Positions 1 to 10,650 of a stretch of 64,000 nt of DNA are shown in pieces (position 1 is the stretch's first letter; each line of letters begins with the position of its first letter). A program made the translations under genes and the position numbers. A model generated the notes under the pieces. It was not told the DNA's origin and did no database searches. It was given only the letters and a program-made list of their open reading frames with translations. Source of the stretch: Myotis daubentonii (lineage: Eukaryota; Chordata; Mammalia; Chiroptera; Vespertilionidae); contig NC_081844.1 of assembly GCF_963259705.1 (NCBI RefSeq), forward strand, positions 12,075,715 through 12,139,714. The letters run 5' to 3'.

Positions 1-34
1 CCAGCCCTCAAGTCTTCCACAGCCTGGGAGTCTT

Positions 35-145
35 CTGATAAAATTAGAGGATAGTAATACCCCTCACAAGATCATTTGAGGAATAAAATGAAATGGTGTC
101 TGTGAATGTTTAAAGCAGTTCCTAGTGCTCAAAAAGGTAATTTTT
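35..145 (+). repeat. MIR SINE 3' fragment (probable)
   Basis: The segment follows the 3' half of MIR: a run ending in AATAAAATGAAATG, then a stretch resembling the 'taaagc...cctagtgctcaa' part of the MIR core and tail. The 5' half lies outside the window or is lost. MIR is an ancient tRNA-derived SINE common to mammals and has no coding capacity. Confidence 0.45.
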
Positions 146-376
146 GTGAATGTCGTCAATAGCATTTTCCTGAGCCATCTTCATTTATGGGGTTTAATCC
201 TCTCATCCCAGGCCACAAAGCCTCCATTCTAATTCCTGGAGGGAGCCTCAGTAGGTGCCTCCTGAATGACTAAAATGAGGAAGAGGAGGCAAAGTAGACC
301 AATTTGTAGAACTTGACCCTTAAGGGTTTATCTATCCAAAGAAATTATCTCACTAAATTTAGTTAAACACAATTGT

Positions 377-888
377 ATTAATCAGGGTTCTCCAGAGAAA
401 CAGATCAATAAGATATATATAAAGTCCAAATATATAGAGACTTTCTTTATTATAAAAGGACTTGTTATAAGGTACTGACTCACACAAGTATGAAGTCTGA
501 GAAGTCCTACAATCTGCTGTCTGCAAGAGAGAGAAGCATGAAGACCTGTGGTGTAGTTCAGAGGCCTGAGAGTCAGAGAGCCCACGGTGTAGCTTGTAGA
601 TTCCAACCCAGAATCAAGAGAGACAGAGGACAGGAGATGGCCGATATCCCGTCTCAAGCAACCAGGGAAACAGAGTGCTCCACCTTCCTACACCTTTCCT
701 TCCATTCAGGCACTCAACAGATCTGATGAGGCCACCTGCATTGATAAGGACCACCTGCTTTATTCAGTTCAACAATTCACTTCTAATCTCTTCTAGAAAC
801 ACCTTCACCGATACCCCCAGAAAGAATGTTTGAGTAGATATCTGGGCACCCATGTCCTTCTCAAGTTGACACATAAAAGTAACCATTT
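377..888 (-). repeat. Ancient LTR-like repeat, copy 1 of 5
   Basis: Read on the minus strand this starts near 'ttatgtgtcaacttgag', passes 'tgcccagatatct' and a 'gaataaagcaggtgg' block, and ends with 'ttctctggagaaccctgattaa'. Four other copies of the same repeat occur here (2331, 8525, 28711 and 42026). Its outline, with a polyadenylation-like AATAAA near the end, looks like a solitary LTR of an old mammalian ERVL-class element. I cannot name the subfamily with confidence. The 60-90 codon frames inside it are chance. Confidence 0.6.
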
Positions 889-1151
889 CAACAACAATTG
901 CAAACACTGAGTTATATTTTTTAAATTTTCAGTTAGGATTTTAATTTTCTAATAATATAAAATTCCATTTTTTTACATTTTTTATCCACTAGTAATTATG
1001 TCATATAGACAGTTTATGAGATATCAACACTAACTGTTCTTTATAAAGTAGCACTTATAGAAATAACTTGGGTTGTCAAAATATCCTACTACTAGCTAAC
1101 AGCTTCATATATAGGCTTATTGTCGTATATAATCTGCCTACACACCCCACT

Positions 1152-1815
1152 GCATTTTGAGGGCTGCCTTAAAAAAATTACCACAGACTTGGTGACTTGG
1201 AACAACAGGGATTTATTCTTTCATGGTTTTGAAGACCAGCAGTCCAAAATTAAAATGTGGTCAGGGTTGGTTCCTTCTGGAGGCTCGGAGGGAGAATTCA
1301 TTTCATAACTCTTCCTTAGATTCCTCTCTTGCTGGAAATTCTTGGTGTCCCTTGGTTTATAGCTGCATCACTAATCCAGGGGTGGGCAAACTTTTTGACT
1401 CGAGGGCCACAATGGGTTCTTAAACTGGACCGGAGGGCCAGAACAAAAGCATGGATGGAGTGTTTGTGTGAACTAATATAAATTCAAAGTAAATATCATT
1501 ACATAAAAGGGTACGGTCTTTTTTTTTTTTTTTTTTTAGTTTTATTCATTTCAAACGGGCCGTAGTTTGCCCACGGCTGCTCTAATCTCTGCCTCCATCT
1601 TCACATGGCCTCGGTGTCTCTGTGTGTCTTATAAAGACACTGGCTCTTATAAAGACACTTGTCATTGGATTAAGGGTCCAATCTAATCCAAGATGATCTC
1701 ATATCAAGATCCTAAACTAATAACATCTGCAAAGACCCTTATTCCAAACAAGATGGTCACATTATGAAGTTCTGGGTGGACATATCCTTTGAGGAGCTAC
1801 TATTCAACCTACTAT
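1152..1815 (-). repeat. ERVL-MaLR type solitary LTR, split by a hAT element
   Basis: On the minus strand it begins with the 'ataggttgaatagt' type start of MLT1/MST-like LTRs. It runs through 'gggtctttgcagatgt', the 'cttataaga' block and 'gatggaggcagagatt', and ends in the 'ccaagtctgtggtaatttttt' region. A 203-bp hAT element (1377-1579) was inserted into it later. MaLR LTRs are old non-coding retroviral relics. No internal region or partner LTR is visible. Confidence 0.65.
1377..1579 (+). mobile_element. Short non-autonomous hAT transposon, family 1 copy 1
   Basis: The left end CAGGGGTGGGCAAAC pairs with the right end GTTTGCCCACGGCTG as imperfect terminal inverted repeats. The flanks CACTAATC (1369-1376) and CTCTAATC (1580-1587) form an 8-bp target duplication with one mismatch, the hAT signature. 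It carries no transposase and has an internal T-tract at 1519-1538. A second copy lies at 52543-52754 and retains a CCGGATCCGG segment near its right end that this copy has lost. Confidence 0.85.
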
Positions 1816-2330
1816 GCCCACCAAACTAATATTTCCGAAGTATCACTTGGGAGACAAATCTTCAGTAACAATATATAGTCTATAAAATTAATTGAGACTC
1901 TTTAGCCTGGTTTTTGGTGCCCTCCACAATCCTACCTCCTCATGCATTTCAATCGTATCTCTCTTCCCCTACATTGAGTAAGCACTTCTGCCATAATTTT
2001 CTACTCATGGCCAAGCTACAATTTCCTTTTCCACATCCACACTTAGAAAGCCCTCCTTGTTTTTCTCACCCTTTGCAACATCTTAATCCCAACTTCTCCA
2101 AAAAGGCTTGTGTGATGAGAGTTGCATGAAGCATAAGTATTCATTGCTAGCACTTTCCATCCAAGGGACTCTTGTGCTGCCTTTTGACATCTTTTGCATT
2201 TGTATTTGAGCATTTGCTTAAATTATATTGTTATTTAACTTGTAATATGTTTCTGTTTTGTCTTCCTATAGTTTAAGTTCTTTGAGTAAGACAACCTTTA
2301 CTTAAATTCCTTGCATCTCACCTTATAATA
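1816..2330. other. Intergenic, nothing recognised
   Basis: AT-rich sequence. The longest open frame (71 codons near 1914-2129) shows no recognisable domain and no compositional sign of coding. I see no repeat that I can name. Confidence 0.5.
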
Positions 2331-2704
2331 AGAGAGAACTTATTATAAGAAATTAGCTCATGTGATTATAGTGGCTGAGAAGTCCCAATATCTGTAGTGG
2401 GCAAGCTGGAGACCCAAGAAACCTGATATATCCATCTGAGCCCAAAGGCCAGAAAAGACCAAAGTTTGAGCTCAGGCACTTAGGCAGGAGGAGTTCCTTC
2501 TGATATGGCCTTTTGTCCTATTCATGCCTTCAACTGATTTAATAAGGCCCGCCCACACTAGGAGGCACCCTGCTTTACTCAGTCTACCTACTCAAATATT
2601 AATCTCACCCAAAAACATCCTCACAGACACACCCAGATCATGTATGACTGAATGTCTGGGCACCTTGTGACCCAGTCAAGCTGACACACGAAGTTCATCA
2701 TCAC
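2331..2704 (-). repeat. Ancient LTR-like repeat, copy 2 of 5
   Basis: Same repeat as at 377-888, shorter. It holds the 'ggctgagaagtccc', 'gcaagctggagacccaa' and 'cccagtcaagctgacacac' blocks in the minus-sense order, ending in 'catcatcaca'. It is internally deleted compared with copies 1 and 3. Confidence 0.6.
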
Positions 2705-5700
2705 AGAGAGATATGTGGTAACAATTGGCCCCAAATCTATTAATAAATAATGCACCACATACCCCTAAAATCAGAGACTCACCACTTGAAAGCACTAAAT
2801 CATCCTGCAGGGTTCTGTAGCTACAGCTTTAGTGAGATGTTTTTACAGATCACCACCTTGTCAGGGGAGGTGATTGCTCTTCCTCTCGTGGCAGCTGAAA
2901 CAGCAATGAAATAAAGTAATATTTACTAGCAAATCAAATAACAATGTAAATATGGTTGGCTTCGTATCTTCCCAACCCATATCCCACATGCAATTAACTG
3001 ACTATTTATGCTTGAGAGATACTAAGAAATCAAGCTCATTGGTTCCAAGAGGAGTGCTTTAAGATCCTCTTGAGAATCATTACACTTACACTGATGTACA
3101 TATCTGAAAGGTCACTTTAACTTTAGTAAAACATGCTTACAACCCTGCACTTTGCACATAACTCATAATAAATACTGTTGGATCAGGGATTGCAGAATAT
3201 CCCCTTTTACATTTATGCTCATATTGCTAAAATACTTTACTCCTATAAATGCAATATTGAATTTCATTTAACCATTTGGGGAGATTTCTAGAAGAGAATG
3301 ACACTTTGATACTATGATTAATCCTTCAAACAAAAATGTACTGAAAATAAAATAAGCTCTTTCTGTCCAATAATCTACTTTCCGCTGCCTCTACTTCTGA
3401 GCTATATGCAATGTCTTACCTAACACCACCACTTTTTATGCTAAGCTTGAACACTCTCCTGAACAACCCCCAGTGCCTTTGATTCCCATTTATTCCAGGA
3501 TAATGTTATCCTGCATCTGTACCTATGAATGTCCAGAAATAGTTTAATTCATTTTAAGTAAGCATTTCTTATTCATTTATTACATGGTGAGCACTGGGCT
3601 ATGCTCATAAGCTTATTAATCAAGAAGATGCCATTAATCAAGTAGCTGTATCTGTCCATGTCTAGCCAGGAAAATAAGCATTCCTTTAAATAATCCAAAG
3701 AACAATATAATGCAAAATTAGTTTAAAATGTGCTTTACTGGTTGAAACGGCAAAGCAATAAGGTGTGAAAGGGAGTCAAGGAAAGCAAGAGAATTGTCAC
3801 CTAAATATCAGAGTGCTGGCCTGAAAACCCCAGGCACACAACTCTCAGCTGCTCAAGGCATGGCCAGTGCTACTGGGGTAATCATGCTGCTGGCTCAGTC
3901 ACCAAGCGCTCATGCTGCTAGAGCCCACAGAAGCCTGTAGTCCCTCAGTCACCTGCCAAGGATGCTTCACTGTCCCCATGGGTCTCTCGTGTTCCTGTGT
4001 GCCTTGCCAGGTATGCCACCCTCTAATACAAATATGCTGATGTGTGTGCAGTGTGTTATGTCAGGATTTGTCAGATTTACCAGATGAAAGTACAGAATGC
4101 CCAGTGAAATTTTAATTTCAGATAAACAACAAATAAGTCTTTAGTCTAAGTATGTACCAGTAGTAATGAAGTCCTTTGTCTCTGACTCAGAAGACTTGTC
4201 TTCTGCCATATTTCATAGAAGAGTAACAGACTAATTTCTTAACTGGAAAGGAGGATAAAAATCAAATTCCAGACCTGAACATGGGCATCCCTCAGAGCTA
4301 GGGCCCTCCAGATCTGCAAGTCTGGTATTCATGTTCTTACATGCTATATAAATTTCTGACGCCAAATAATCAGCACCCTTCCCCATCCTCAATAACCCAA
4401 TTGGCTTGCAGAGAAGACTCTGGTGAGAAGGACCACCACAGTGTATGTCTACACAGTCCCAGTCATGCCATCAACTCTAGAAGAAAAGTACTTCAAACAG
4501 ATTGGAAACTTGAGTGAATTAGTTGGTTGAGTCTTTCACCTTTCAAATGATTGCTATTTTGTGGTTCAAACCATCTTAGTTTGCGAACTCTTTAGTCTGA
4601 GCTTGGTGCTCCTACAACCTGACCTCAAGTTCCCAATAGAGGGTTAGGTTATTTGACTCAGGTCCAAGTACAGTCAGTAACTTTTAATTGAGCTCAGCAT
4701 GTACTAGCTAGACCATATCAAGTGTATCAGACAGAATTCTTGACTACAAGCAGTAGAAATCAATTCTCACAAACTTGAAATTTATGAAAAGACTATAAAC
4801 AAGCTCAGAGCATTGGCAGGAAGGCTGGAGAACCAGGCTAAGAAAATGAGCAAGATCCACCAAGGGAGCTCAGGCTGGAACATAGACAAGGTCACAGCAC
4901 AGAATCAATCAAGTGAGGACACTATTCCTGGCTCTGATTCCTCTGCCACCACCAAGAGTGGCTTTCAGTGGGTACCTAACCCTGAGCTGGACTGCTGATT
5001 GTCACATTGAACAATTTTTCAGCTCTTCCTTTTTTACCTGTATCTTTGAAGTACTCTGCAAACTCAGTTACAGACCAACTAAAATCAGGCTGTGCATCTA
5101 TACCTACCGGCCAGGCATGAAGAGGAGGAATAAGAGAGGTTCTGGCCTCTTTGGCTTCCATTGAAGGAACTTATCCTCCACCAGGACTCACATTAATATA
5201 GGTTTCCCTCATAATAAGAAAAGAATTGATTCAATTACTGGATAGAAAAATATGAAAAATTGTCATTTAGGGGGACATCAAAAGTATGAGATGGATCTTG
5301 CTCTAAAGCAATTTAGCTCTAGTGTCCATAACAAAACAAAACAAAAAATAATAATTATGACCTTACCCTTAGAGAATTAGGTAGGACTAAAAGAACTAGG
5401 AGAAAAGGGAGAGATTAGTGTGAGCTGGAGCAGCCAGGATGTCTCATTCAGGATTAGAAAGATAGAAAGACTCTGCCAGATAGAGAAGAAGGTGGGAGGA
5501 AGGCACTTTGTTTGGGGTAAAAGAAATGAGCAAACATGTATAAATGAGAAGGAGCAGTCTGTGTGGGGATAGATAGTGGAATGCTTGGCTGGAGAAGAAG
5601 GTTTCCCTTGGAAATTAGTGGTGCAGAGGTTGAGGAGTGAGGGAGGGAGTCTAGGAGAGATTTGTCCCTGATGCAAGAGGCAACGGGGAGGCCTACATTT

Positions 5701-6305
5701 GGTAGTCAGAGAAGTGCTACCCTCAAAACAACGATGCTTTACAAAGATTTATCTGGTGTTAATGGGCAGAATGGGTTGGACAAAGAAAATACTGACATTA
5801 AGGTCTATGCTATGGGGTGGACTTCCTTGCCTGACTTCATGTTGAGCTATACCTTAAAGTAATACTTCTGACCTCCCTCCACGCCTTCCCCAGTCCTACT
5901 CCACTGCAGGAGTACTTGGTTCATTTGGATCTCGAAGCTGAACATTCGAGGCTCAGCCCCTTTCTTTAGCCTTCTTTTGGGGATCTCTTCGTGGCAATTC
6001 CATGCCCTAAGTTTCACAAAGGTATGCCCCAACAAGGAGGCCTGTAGTTGTCAATGTTACCTGTGACTGTTAGGGCAAACATGGCTCATTCAGGATGGAC
6101 CTATGAGCCAATCCATTTGGTCTCCAGACCCAAGTCTTATTCCTGGTCCCATCTCTCATTTGGTTCAGAACTCAAACCGGCAAAAACAGTGGGTTGGAGG
6201 ACAATGTATTAACCCAGGAAGAATATGAGGAAGACTTGAATCAGAGTATTTATGAGGTGTATTTGCAATCAAAACATCTGGAATTTGTTGATAGGTAGCT
6301 CAACT
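2705..6305. other. Long intergenic stretch without recognised genes
   Basis: About 3.6 kb in which I recognise no gene, RNA gene or young mobile element. Part of it (about 4040-4160) resembles a dispersed old mammalian repeat with a 'tttcagataaacaacaaat' core, but I cannot assign it. Open frames of 60-99 codons overlap on both strands and look like chance. Any exon here would have to be short and conserved, and that needs a cross-species alignment. Confidence 0.5.
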
Positions 6306-6309
6306 ACTA

Positions 6310-6440
6310 AAATGGCTGCGCAGCCTTCATTTAATTTCTCTGAACCTCAAGTTTCTCATCTGGAAAACGTGACTACCTCCTGATCTCCTCATCTCAGGAT
6401 TGTTATGAAGGTCATAAGCAAAGAATAGTTTACATCACTC
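6310..6440 (+). repeat. MIR SINE fragment
   Basis: The central MIR block is visible: 'tttctctgaacctcaagtt', then a 'ctcatctggaaaa' stretch and a 'caggattgttatgaagg' segment, matching the MIR order of core followed by the 'aggattgttgtgagg' region. The 5' tRNA-like part is missing. Confidence 0.6.
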
Positions 6441-6954
6441 AGTATCTGAGTCTCCGTCCCTCCCATGGGGCCAGAAACTTGGTCAACACAGGGTCCTTAC
6501 AATGACCTTCTAAATTATTGAACCCCCAAAAGCCGGTATTTGGAATATTGCAAATAATTTCTGCATTTTACAGTAAAAGAACAAAATTGTCTTCAAGTCA
6601 GAGCTTCTCTTTTTCTGGAAGAGATCTGTTTAGTTCTGCAGATGTTTCTGCAAATGCTCTGAATACTGGGAAATAACTCACAAGCAGGTGCTTAAGACTT
6701 CATGCTTAAGTGTTTTACCCAGTAAATTCACTTGTGTAATTTTGAAGCATACCTAGGCTTGCATCTCTGAAATCCAAAAAGGTTTTCCTTAAGTTTATTT
6801 TGACTTTCCAATCCTTGAAATGTATCATTGTCCTTGGGGAATGTGTGTGTGTGGCATTTTGTCCTGGAATTTGAGACCTTGAATGCACCAGGAGTATAGA
6901 CTTGGTCTTGTCTGGGTAAAAGACTATGAAAAGGCCAGAATGAAAATTGGTGCA

Positions 6955-7160
6955 GCCCTGGCCAGCATGGCTCAGTGGTTGAGAATTGAGCTATAGAGCA
7001 GGAGGTCATGGTTCAATTCTCGGCACATACCCGGATTGTGGGCTCATTCCCCTGAGGGGTGTGCAGGATGCAGTCAATCAATGATTCTCTCTCATCATTG
7101 ATGTTTCTATCTCTCTCTCCTTCTCCCTTCCTCTCTGAAATCAATAAAAATATTTTTTTA
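6955..7160 (+). mobile_element. VES SINE, older subfamily
   Basis: A tRNA-derived head with a degenerate A box (tggctcagtggttgag) and B box (ggttcaattct) is followed by the pyrimidine-rich body and a 'tcaataaaaatatttttt' tail. Flanking AATTGGTGCA and AACTGGTGCA form a decayed target duplication typical of L1-driven insertion. It differs from the younger copies in the body, which is consistent with greater age. Confidence 0.85.
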
Positions 7161-7256
7161 ACTGGTGCAGAGCACACTGAACTGGACTGTTGGTACTATA
7201 CACAAGTAATTATTTAGGAGAAAATAAGCCACAGTTTGAGATATCACTAGTGTGAG

Positions 7257-7477
7257 CCGAAACCGGTTTGGCTCAGTGGATAGAGCGTCAGCCTGCGGAC
7301 TGAAAGGTCCCAGGTTCGATTCCGGTCAAGGGCATGTACCTGGGTTGCGGGCACATCCCCGGTAGGAGATGTGCAGGAGGCAGCTAATCGATGTTTCTCT
7401 CTCATCGAAGTTTCTAACTCTCTATCTCTCTCCCTTCCTCTCTGTAAAGAATCAATAAAATATATTAAAAAAAAAAA
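7257..7477 (+). mobile_element. VES SINE, young copy
   Basis: Starts GCCGAAACCGGTTTGGCTC with good A and B boxes (RNA polymerase III promoter type), then the pyrimidine-rich body and an AATAAAATATATT(A)n tail. AGATATCACTAGTGTGA occurs on both sides (7240-7256 and about 7478-7494) as a perfect 17-bp target duplication. It lies immediately upstream of the left end of a Helitron. Confidence 0.95.
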
Positions 7478-7494
7478 GATATCACTAGTGTGAT

Positions 7495-7849
7495 TGCCTT
7501 AATTGGGCCATGACAGGGAGCTCTGCTCAGCCACAAGCCGGGCTGATGGCTGCAAGCACAGCGGAGGTGGCGGGAGCCTCTTATCTCCAGCAGTGCTAAG
7601 GATGTCCGACTGTGGCTTAGGCCCACTCCTAGGGGGATTGGGCCTAAGCTGGCAGGTGGACATCCCCTGAGGGCTTCCAGGCTGCCAGGGGGATATCTGA
7701 CTGCCAGCTTAGGCCCAATACCCCGGGGAGTGGGCCTAAGCCAGCATATGGACATCCCTGAGGGGTCTTGGACTGCGAGAGGGTCCAGGCCGGGCTGAGG
7801 GACCCGCCCCCCCGCAAGTGCACAAATTTTTTATGCATTGGGCCTCTAG
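7495..7849 (+). mobile_element. HeliBat-type Helitron, 5' truncated
   Basis: Ends with the family's hallmark: a short imperfect palindrome (GTGCACAAATTTTTTATGCA), then GGGCCTCTAG. The body matches the reverse complement of the complete element at 57560-58027 (the 'ggagctctgctcagccacaag' block and the 'cttaggcccaa' modules), but the first part, with the TC terminus and CTCF-like motifs, is absent. Two internal hairpins with 10-bp arms CTTAGGCCCA/TGGGCCTAAG lie at 7616-7648 and 7708-7740. No Rep/helicase gene is present, so it is non-autonomous. The next Helitron abuts it directly. Confidence 0.85.
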
Positions 7850-8072
7850 TCTATATATCTAAAAGGCTCATATGCTGTGTCCAACCAAGCGGTTGACCAA
7901 CTGGTCACTATGACGTGCACTGACCACCAGGGGGCAGATGCTCCAACAGGTAGGTTAGCTTGCTGCTGGGGTCCAGCTGATTGGGACTGGGTGAGACAGC
8001 CCTGATTGGCCCCGATTGTTGGCCAAGTAGAGGGACCCCACCTGTGCACGAATTTGTGCACTGGGCCTCTAG
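7850..8072 (+). mobile_element. HeliBat-type Helitron, complete short copy
   Basis: The left end TCTATATATCTAAAAGGCTC matches the HeliBat 5' terminus. The right end has the palindrome GTGCACGAATTTGTGCAC followed by GGGCCTCTAG, then T. At 223 bp it is a non-autonomous deletion derivative. Its first base follows the CTAG of the preceding Helitron with no host base between, so the pair may have moved or formed as a tandem. It carries a CTCF-core-like motif at 7924-7937. Confidence 0.88.
7924..7937 (+). promoter_or_regulatory. CTCF-core-like motif inside Helitron
   Basis: CCACCAGGGGGCAG fits the vertebrate CTCF core pattern CCASYAGRKGGCRS at every position. Motif match only: occupancy is not shown, and CpG methylation or flanking sequence could prevent binding. 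The same motif occurs in the related Helitron at 57560-58027. Confidence 0.5.
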
Positions 8073-8084
8073 TTTAATATATTT

Positions 8085-8275
8085 ATCTATATTTAATAAT
8101 TTGATCCTTACAACAATGCTATGAAATCATATTACTATTCTCATTTTAAACTTGAGGCAAATGAAGCTGAAAGACATTAAATAACTTGCACAAGATCACA
8201 CTCTTGCCAAATGGAGCAGCTGAGACTCAGACTTGAACATGTCTAACACCTAAGTCTGTGCTCCTGACCCCCACT
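8085..8275 (-). repeat. MIR SINE
   Basis: In reverse orientation it shows the full MIR core: 'atccttacaacaatgctatga', 'attctcattttaaacttgaggc', 'taacttgcacaagatcacac' and a 'gactcagacttgaac' block corresponding to the start of the core. Ancient and non-coding. Confidence 0.8.
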
Positions 8276-8524
8276 CTCAGTTGCATGATGGAGTGGGTCT
8301 CTTCTCAAAGGCTCCAGGAAAACAAGTCAGATGGTCATGCAGAACAGAGACTTGGCCAAAGACTCTAGTAAGTCAGAGAGGGAAATTGAAATAGGGAAAT
8401 TGAACAAGTATGGGATGGTGCTGAGCCAAGTAGGCCATTTTCTTGGACCATTCTATTTGTGACCCTCTCCCCAGATGGGATGGGGCTGAGACATTCCTGG
8501 TTTGTCAAGCAGTAGGCCTTATGA

Positions 8525-8965
8525 CACATAATTTTATGTGTCAACTTGACTGGATCAGGGGGTGCCTAGATATTTGGCTAAATATTATTTCTGGGTGTCT
8601 CTGTGGGGATATTTCTGGCAGAAATTAGCATTTGAATTAGTATACTCAGTAAAGCAGATAGCTCTCCCCTGTGTGGGCCTCATCCAATCCACTGAATGGC
8701 TGAATAGAACAAAGTGGTGAAGAAAGGGCGATTTGCTCTCTCTGCCTGACTGAGCTGGAACATTGGTCTTCTCCTGTGCTCAGACTGGGACTTATGCCAA
8801 CAGCTCCCCAGTTCTCAGGCCTTCAGACTCAGACTGAAGCTCACCACTGGCTCTCCTGAGCCTCCAGCTTGTAGATGGAGACCAGGGCATGTCTTGGCCT
8901 CGAAAATGCAAGACAAGTCTTCATAATTTCTCCCTCTCTCAATAAATCTGAGATGCATTCTTGTA
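8525..8965 (+). repeat. Ancient LTR-like repeat, copy 3 of 5
   Basis: Plus-strand copy: 'ttatgtgtcaacttgactgg', 'cctagatatttggctaaat', 'agtaaagcagat', 'tgtgggcctcatccaatcc', then 'ctccagcttgtagatgg'. It is the best preserved of the five copies and shows the sequence order used to recognise the others. The 61-codon frame at 8443-8628 that overlaps its start is not a gene. Confidence 0.65.
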
Positions 8966-9588
8966 ATGTCTAAATTTTTGTAAGGAACATATTTTTACAA
9001 TAAACACAAATGTGTAAACTTTTTAAAAAATAAAATGTAGTACAAAAGCCTTTGAGTACTTGTCATTCCCTATATGTCTTCCTTCCCAGAAAGTCTCTTC
9101 ACTATTCAGTCCAGGCATTTTGGAAATGCTTGGGAGCAGTATTTGACTGGTTGATTGGTTGGTTGGTTGGTGGTTAGATGGTGGTTTGTTTGGCTTATTA
9201 GGGTTGAGCTGTCAAAACAACTAGGAGGGGCTTGTACTGGCATTCCATGAGTGGGCATGCTAATATCTTGCAACCCAATGGGAGATTTCTGCACAAAACA
9301 CCAAAAGTGCCTGTCCTAAGAGACTTCAAATCCCATTTTATTACATCAGATCTATGTCTTTCTGCTCTGGCTTTTGGTCTCAGCCCTTTACCATTATCAG
9401 CCATGGACTTATAGGGCTACACCATCACTTGCAGATTTCAGAGAACAGGAAAGCACCAATGATTCAGGCTGCTGATCTGAATCTGTATCTGCTTAAGCCA
9501 CCATTGACAACATGGATGGCTAAGAAGCCATGAAGGTTCCTGGCCCCACAATAGCATGTGATTGGCTCTTGTTAATGAAATCCAATTA
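8966..9588. other. Intergenic with a short (TTGG)n tract
   Basis: Nothing recognised apart from a GGTT/TTGG-rich simple repeat at about 9141-9190. Overlapping 60-68 codon frames on both strands lack any recognisable domain. Confidence 0.5.
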
Positions 9589-9602
9589 ATGCAACCATTT
9601 TA

Positions 9603-10245
9603 TTTTCATTATTGATTAAGGTATTACATATGTCCTCATCTCCCCATTATCCCCTCTCCCCCAACTCTTGACCTCATCCCCCTGGTGTCTGTGTCTACTG
9701 GTTAGGCTTATATGCATGCATATAAGACTTTTGGTTGATCTCTCCCCCTAACCCCAACCCTCCCTTACCATCCCTCTGAGGTTTGACAGTCTGCTCAATG
9801 CTTCTCTGTCTCTGGATCTATTTTTGTTCATCAGTTTATGTTGTTCATTATATTCCACAAATGAGTGAGGTCATATGATATTTATCTTTCCCCAGCTGGC
9901 TTACTTCGCTAAGCATAATGCTCTCCATGTCCATCCATGCTGTTGCAAATTGTAGGAGTTCTTCCTTTTTTATAGCAGTGTAGTATTCCATTGTATAGAT
10001 GTACCATAGTTTTTTAATCCACTCACCTGCTGATGGGCACTTAGGCTGTTTCCAAATCTTAGCTATTATAAATTGTGCTGCTATGAACATAGGGGTGAAG
10101 ATATTGCTTTGGCATATGTCTGAGATTTTGCTGCCTGTGGATTCCCCTAAGATTTTTATGGTTTCCCATCTTACATTTAAGTCCCTTATTTATTTTGAGT
10201 TTATTTTGTGTATGGTGTAAGTTGGTGGTCTAGTTTCATTTTTTG
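9603..10245 (-). mobile_element. 5'-truncated LINE-1 3' end
   Basis: Reverse orientation. The minus strand contains the C-terminal end of ORF2 (a DKYHMTSLICGI-type ending and the MEYYTAIKKEE stretch) and the 3' UTR with its GGGGGAGAG-type G-rich run. The flanks ATGCAACCATTTTA (9589-9602 and 10246-10259) are a perfect 14-bp target duplication, so this is one complete insertion truncated at its 5' end, not a broken longer element. Confidence 0.93.
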
Positions 10246-10414
10246 ATGCAACCATTTTAAAGTGTTATTCATTACCCAGCACTTTGTGATGATTGAAAAG
10301 TAAATGAATTAAAGATCACCCAGCCTGAATTTCAGCTCAGAGACTCACACACAGAAAAGAAAAAATATTATCTCCTAATGGCGCAGCAACAATAAACTAA
10401 TAGTCCTTTGACCT

Positions 10415-10634
10415 TGCCAAAACCAGTTTGGCTCAGTGGATAGAGCGTCAGCCTGCGGACTGAAAGGTCCCAGGTTCGATTCCGGTCAAGGGCATGTACC
10501 TGGGTTGCAGGCACATCCCCAGTAGGGAGTGTGCAGGAGGCAGCTGATCAATGTTCCTCTCTCATCGATGTTTCTAACTTTCTATCTCTCTCCCTTCCTC
10601 TCTGTGAAGAATCAATAAAATATATTTTAAAAAA
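10415..10634 (+). mobile_element. VES SINE, young copy
   Basis: Starts 'tgccaaaaccagtttggctc', with intact-looking A and B boxes and a tail of AATAAAATATATTTT plus A residues. A perfect 16-bp target duplication AATAGTCCTTTGACCT lies at 10399-10414 and 10635-10650. Confidence 0.95.
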
Positions 10635-10650
10635 AATAGTCCTTTGACCT

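Noticed and set aside
7257..7330. tRNA gene
   Set aside because: A and B boxes are present, but followed by the VES body and tail with a target duplication; it is a SINE head, as are the other copies.
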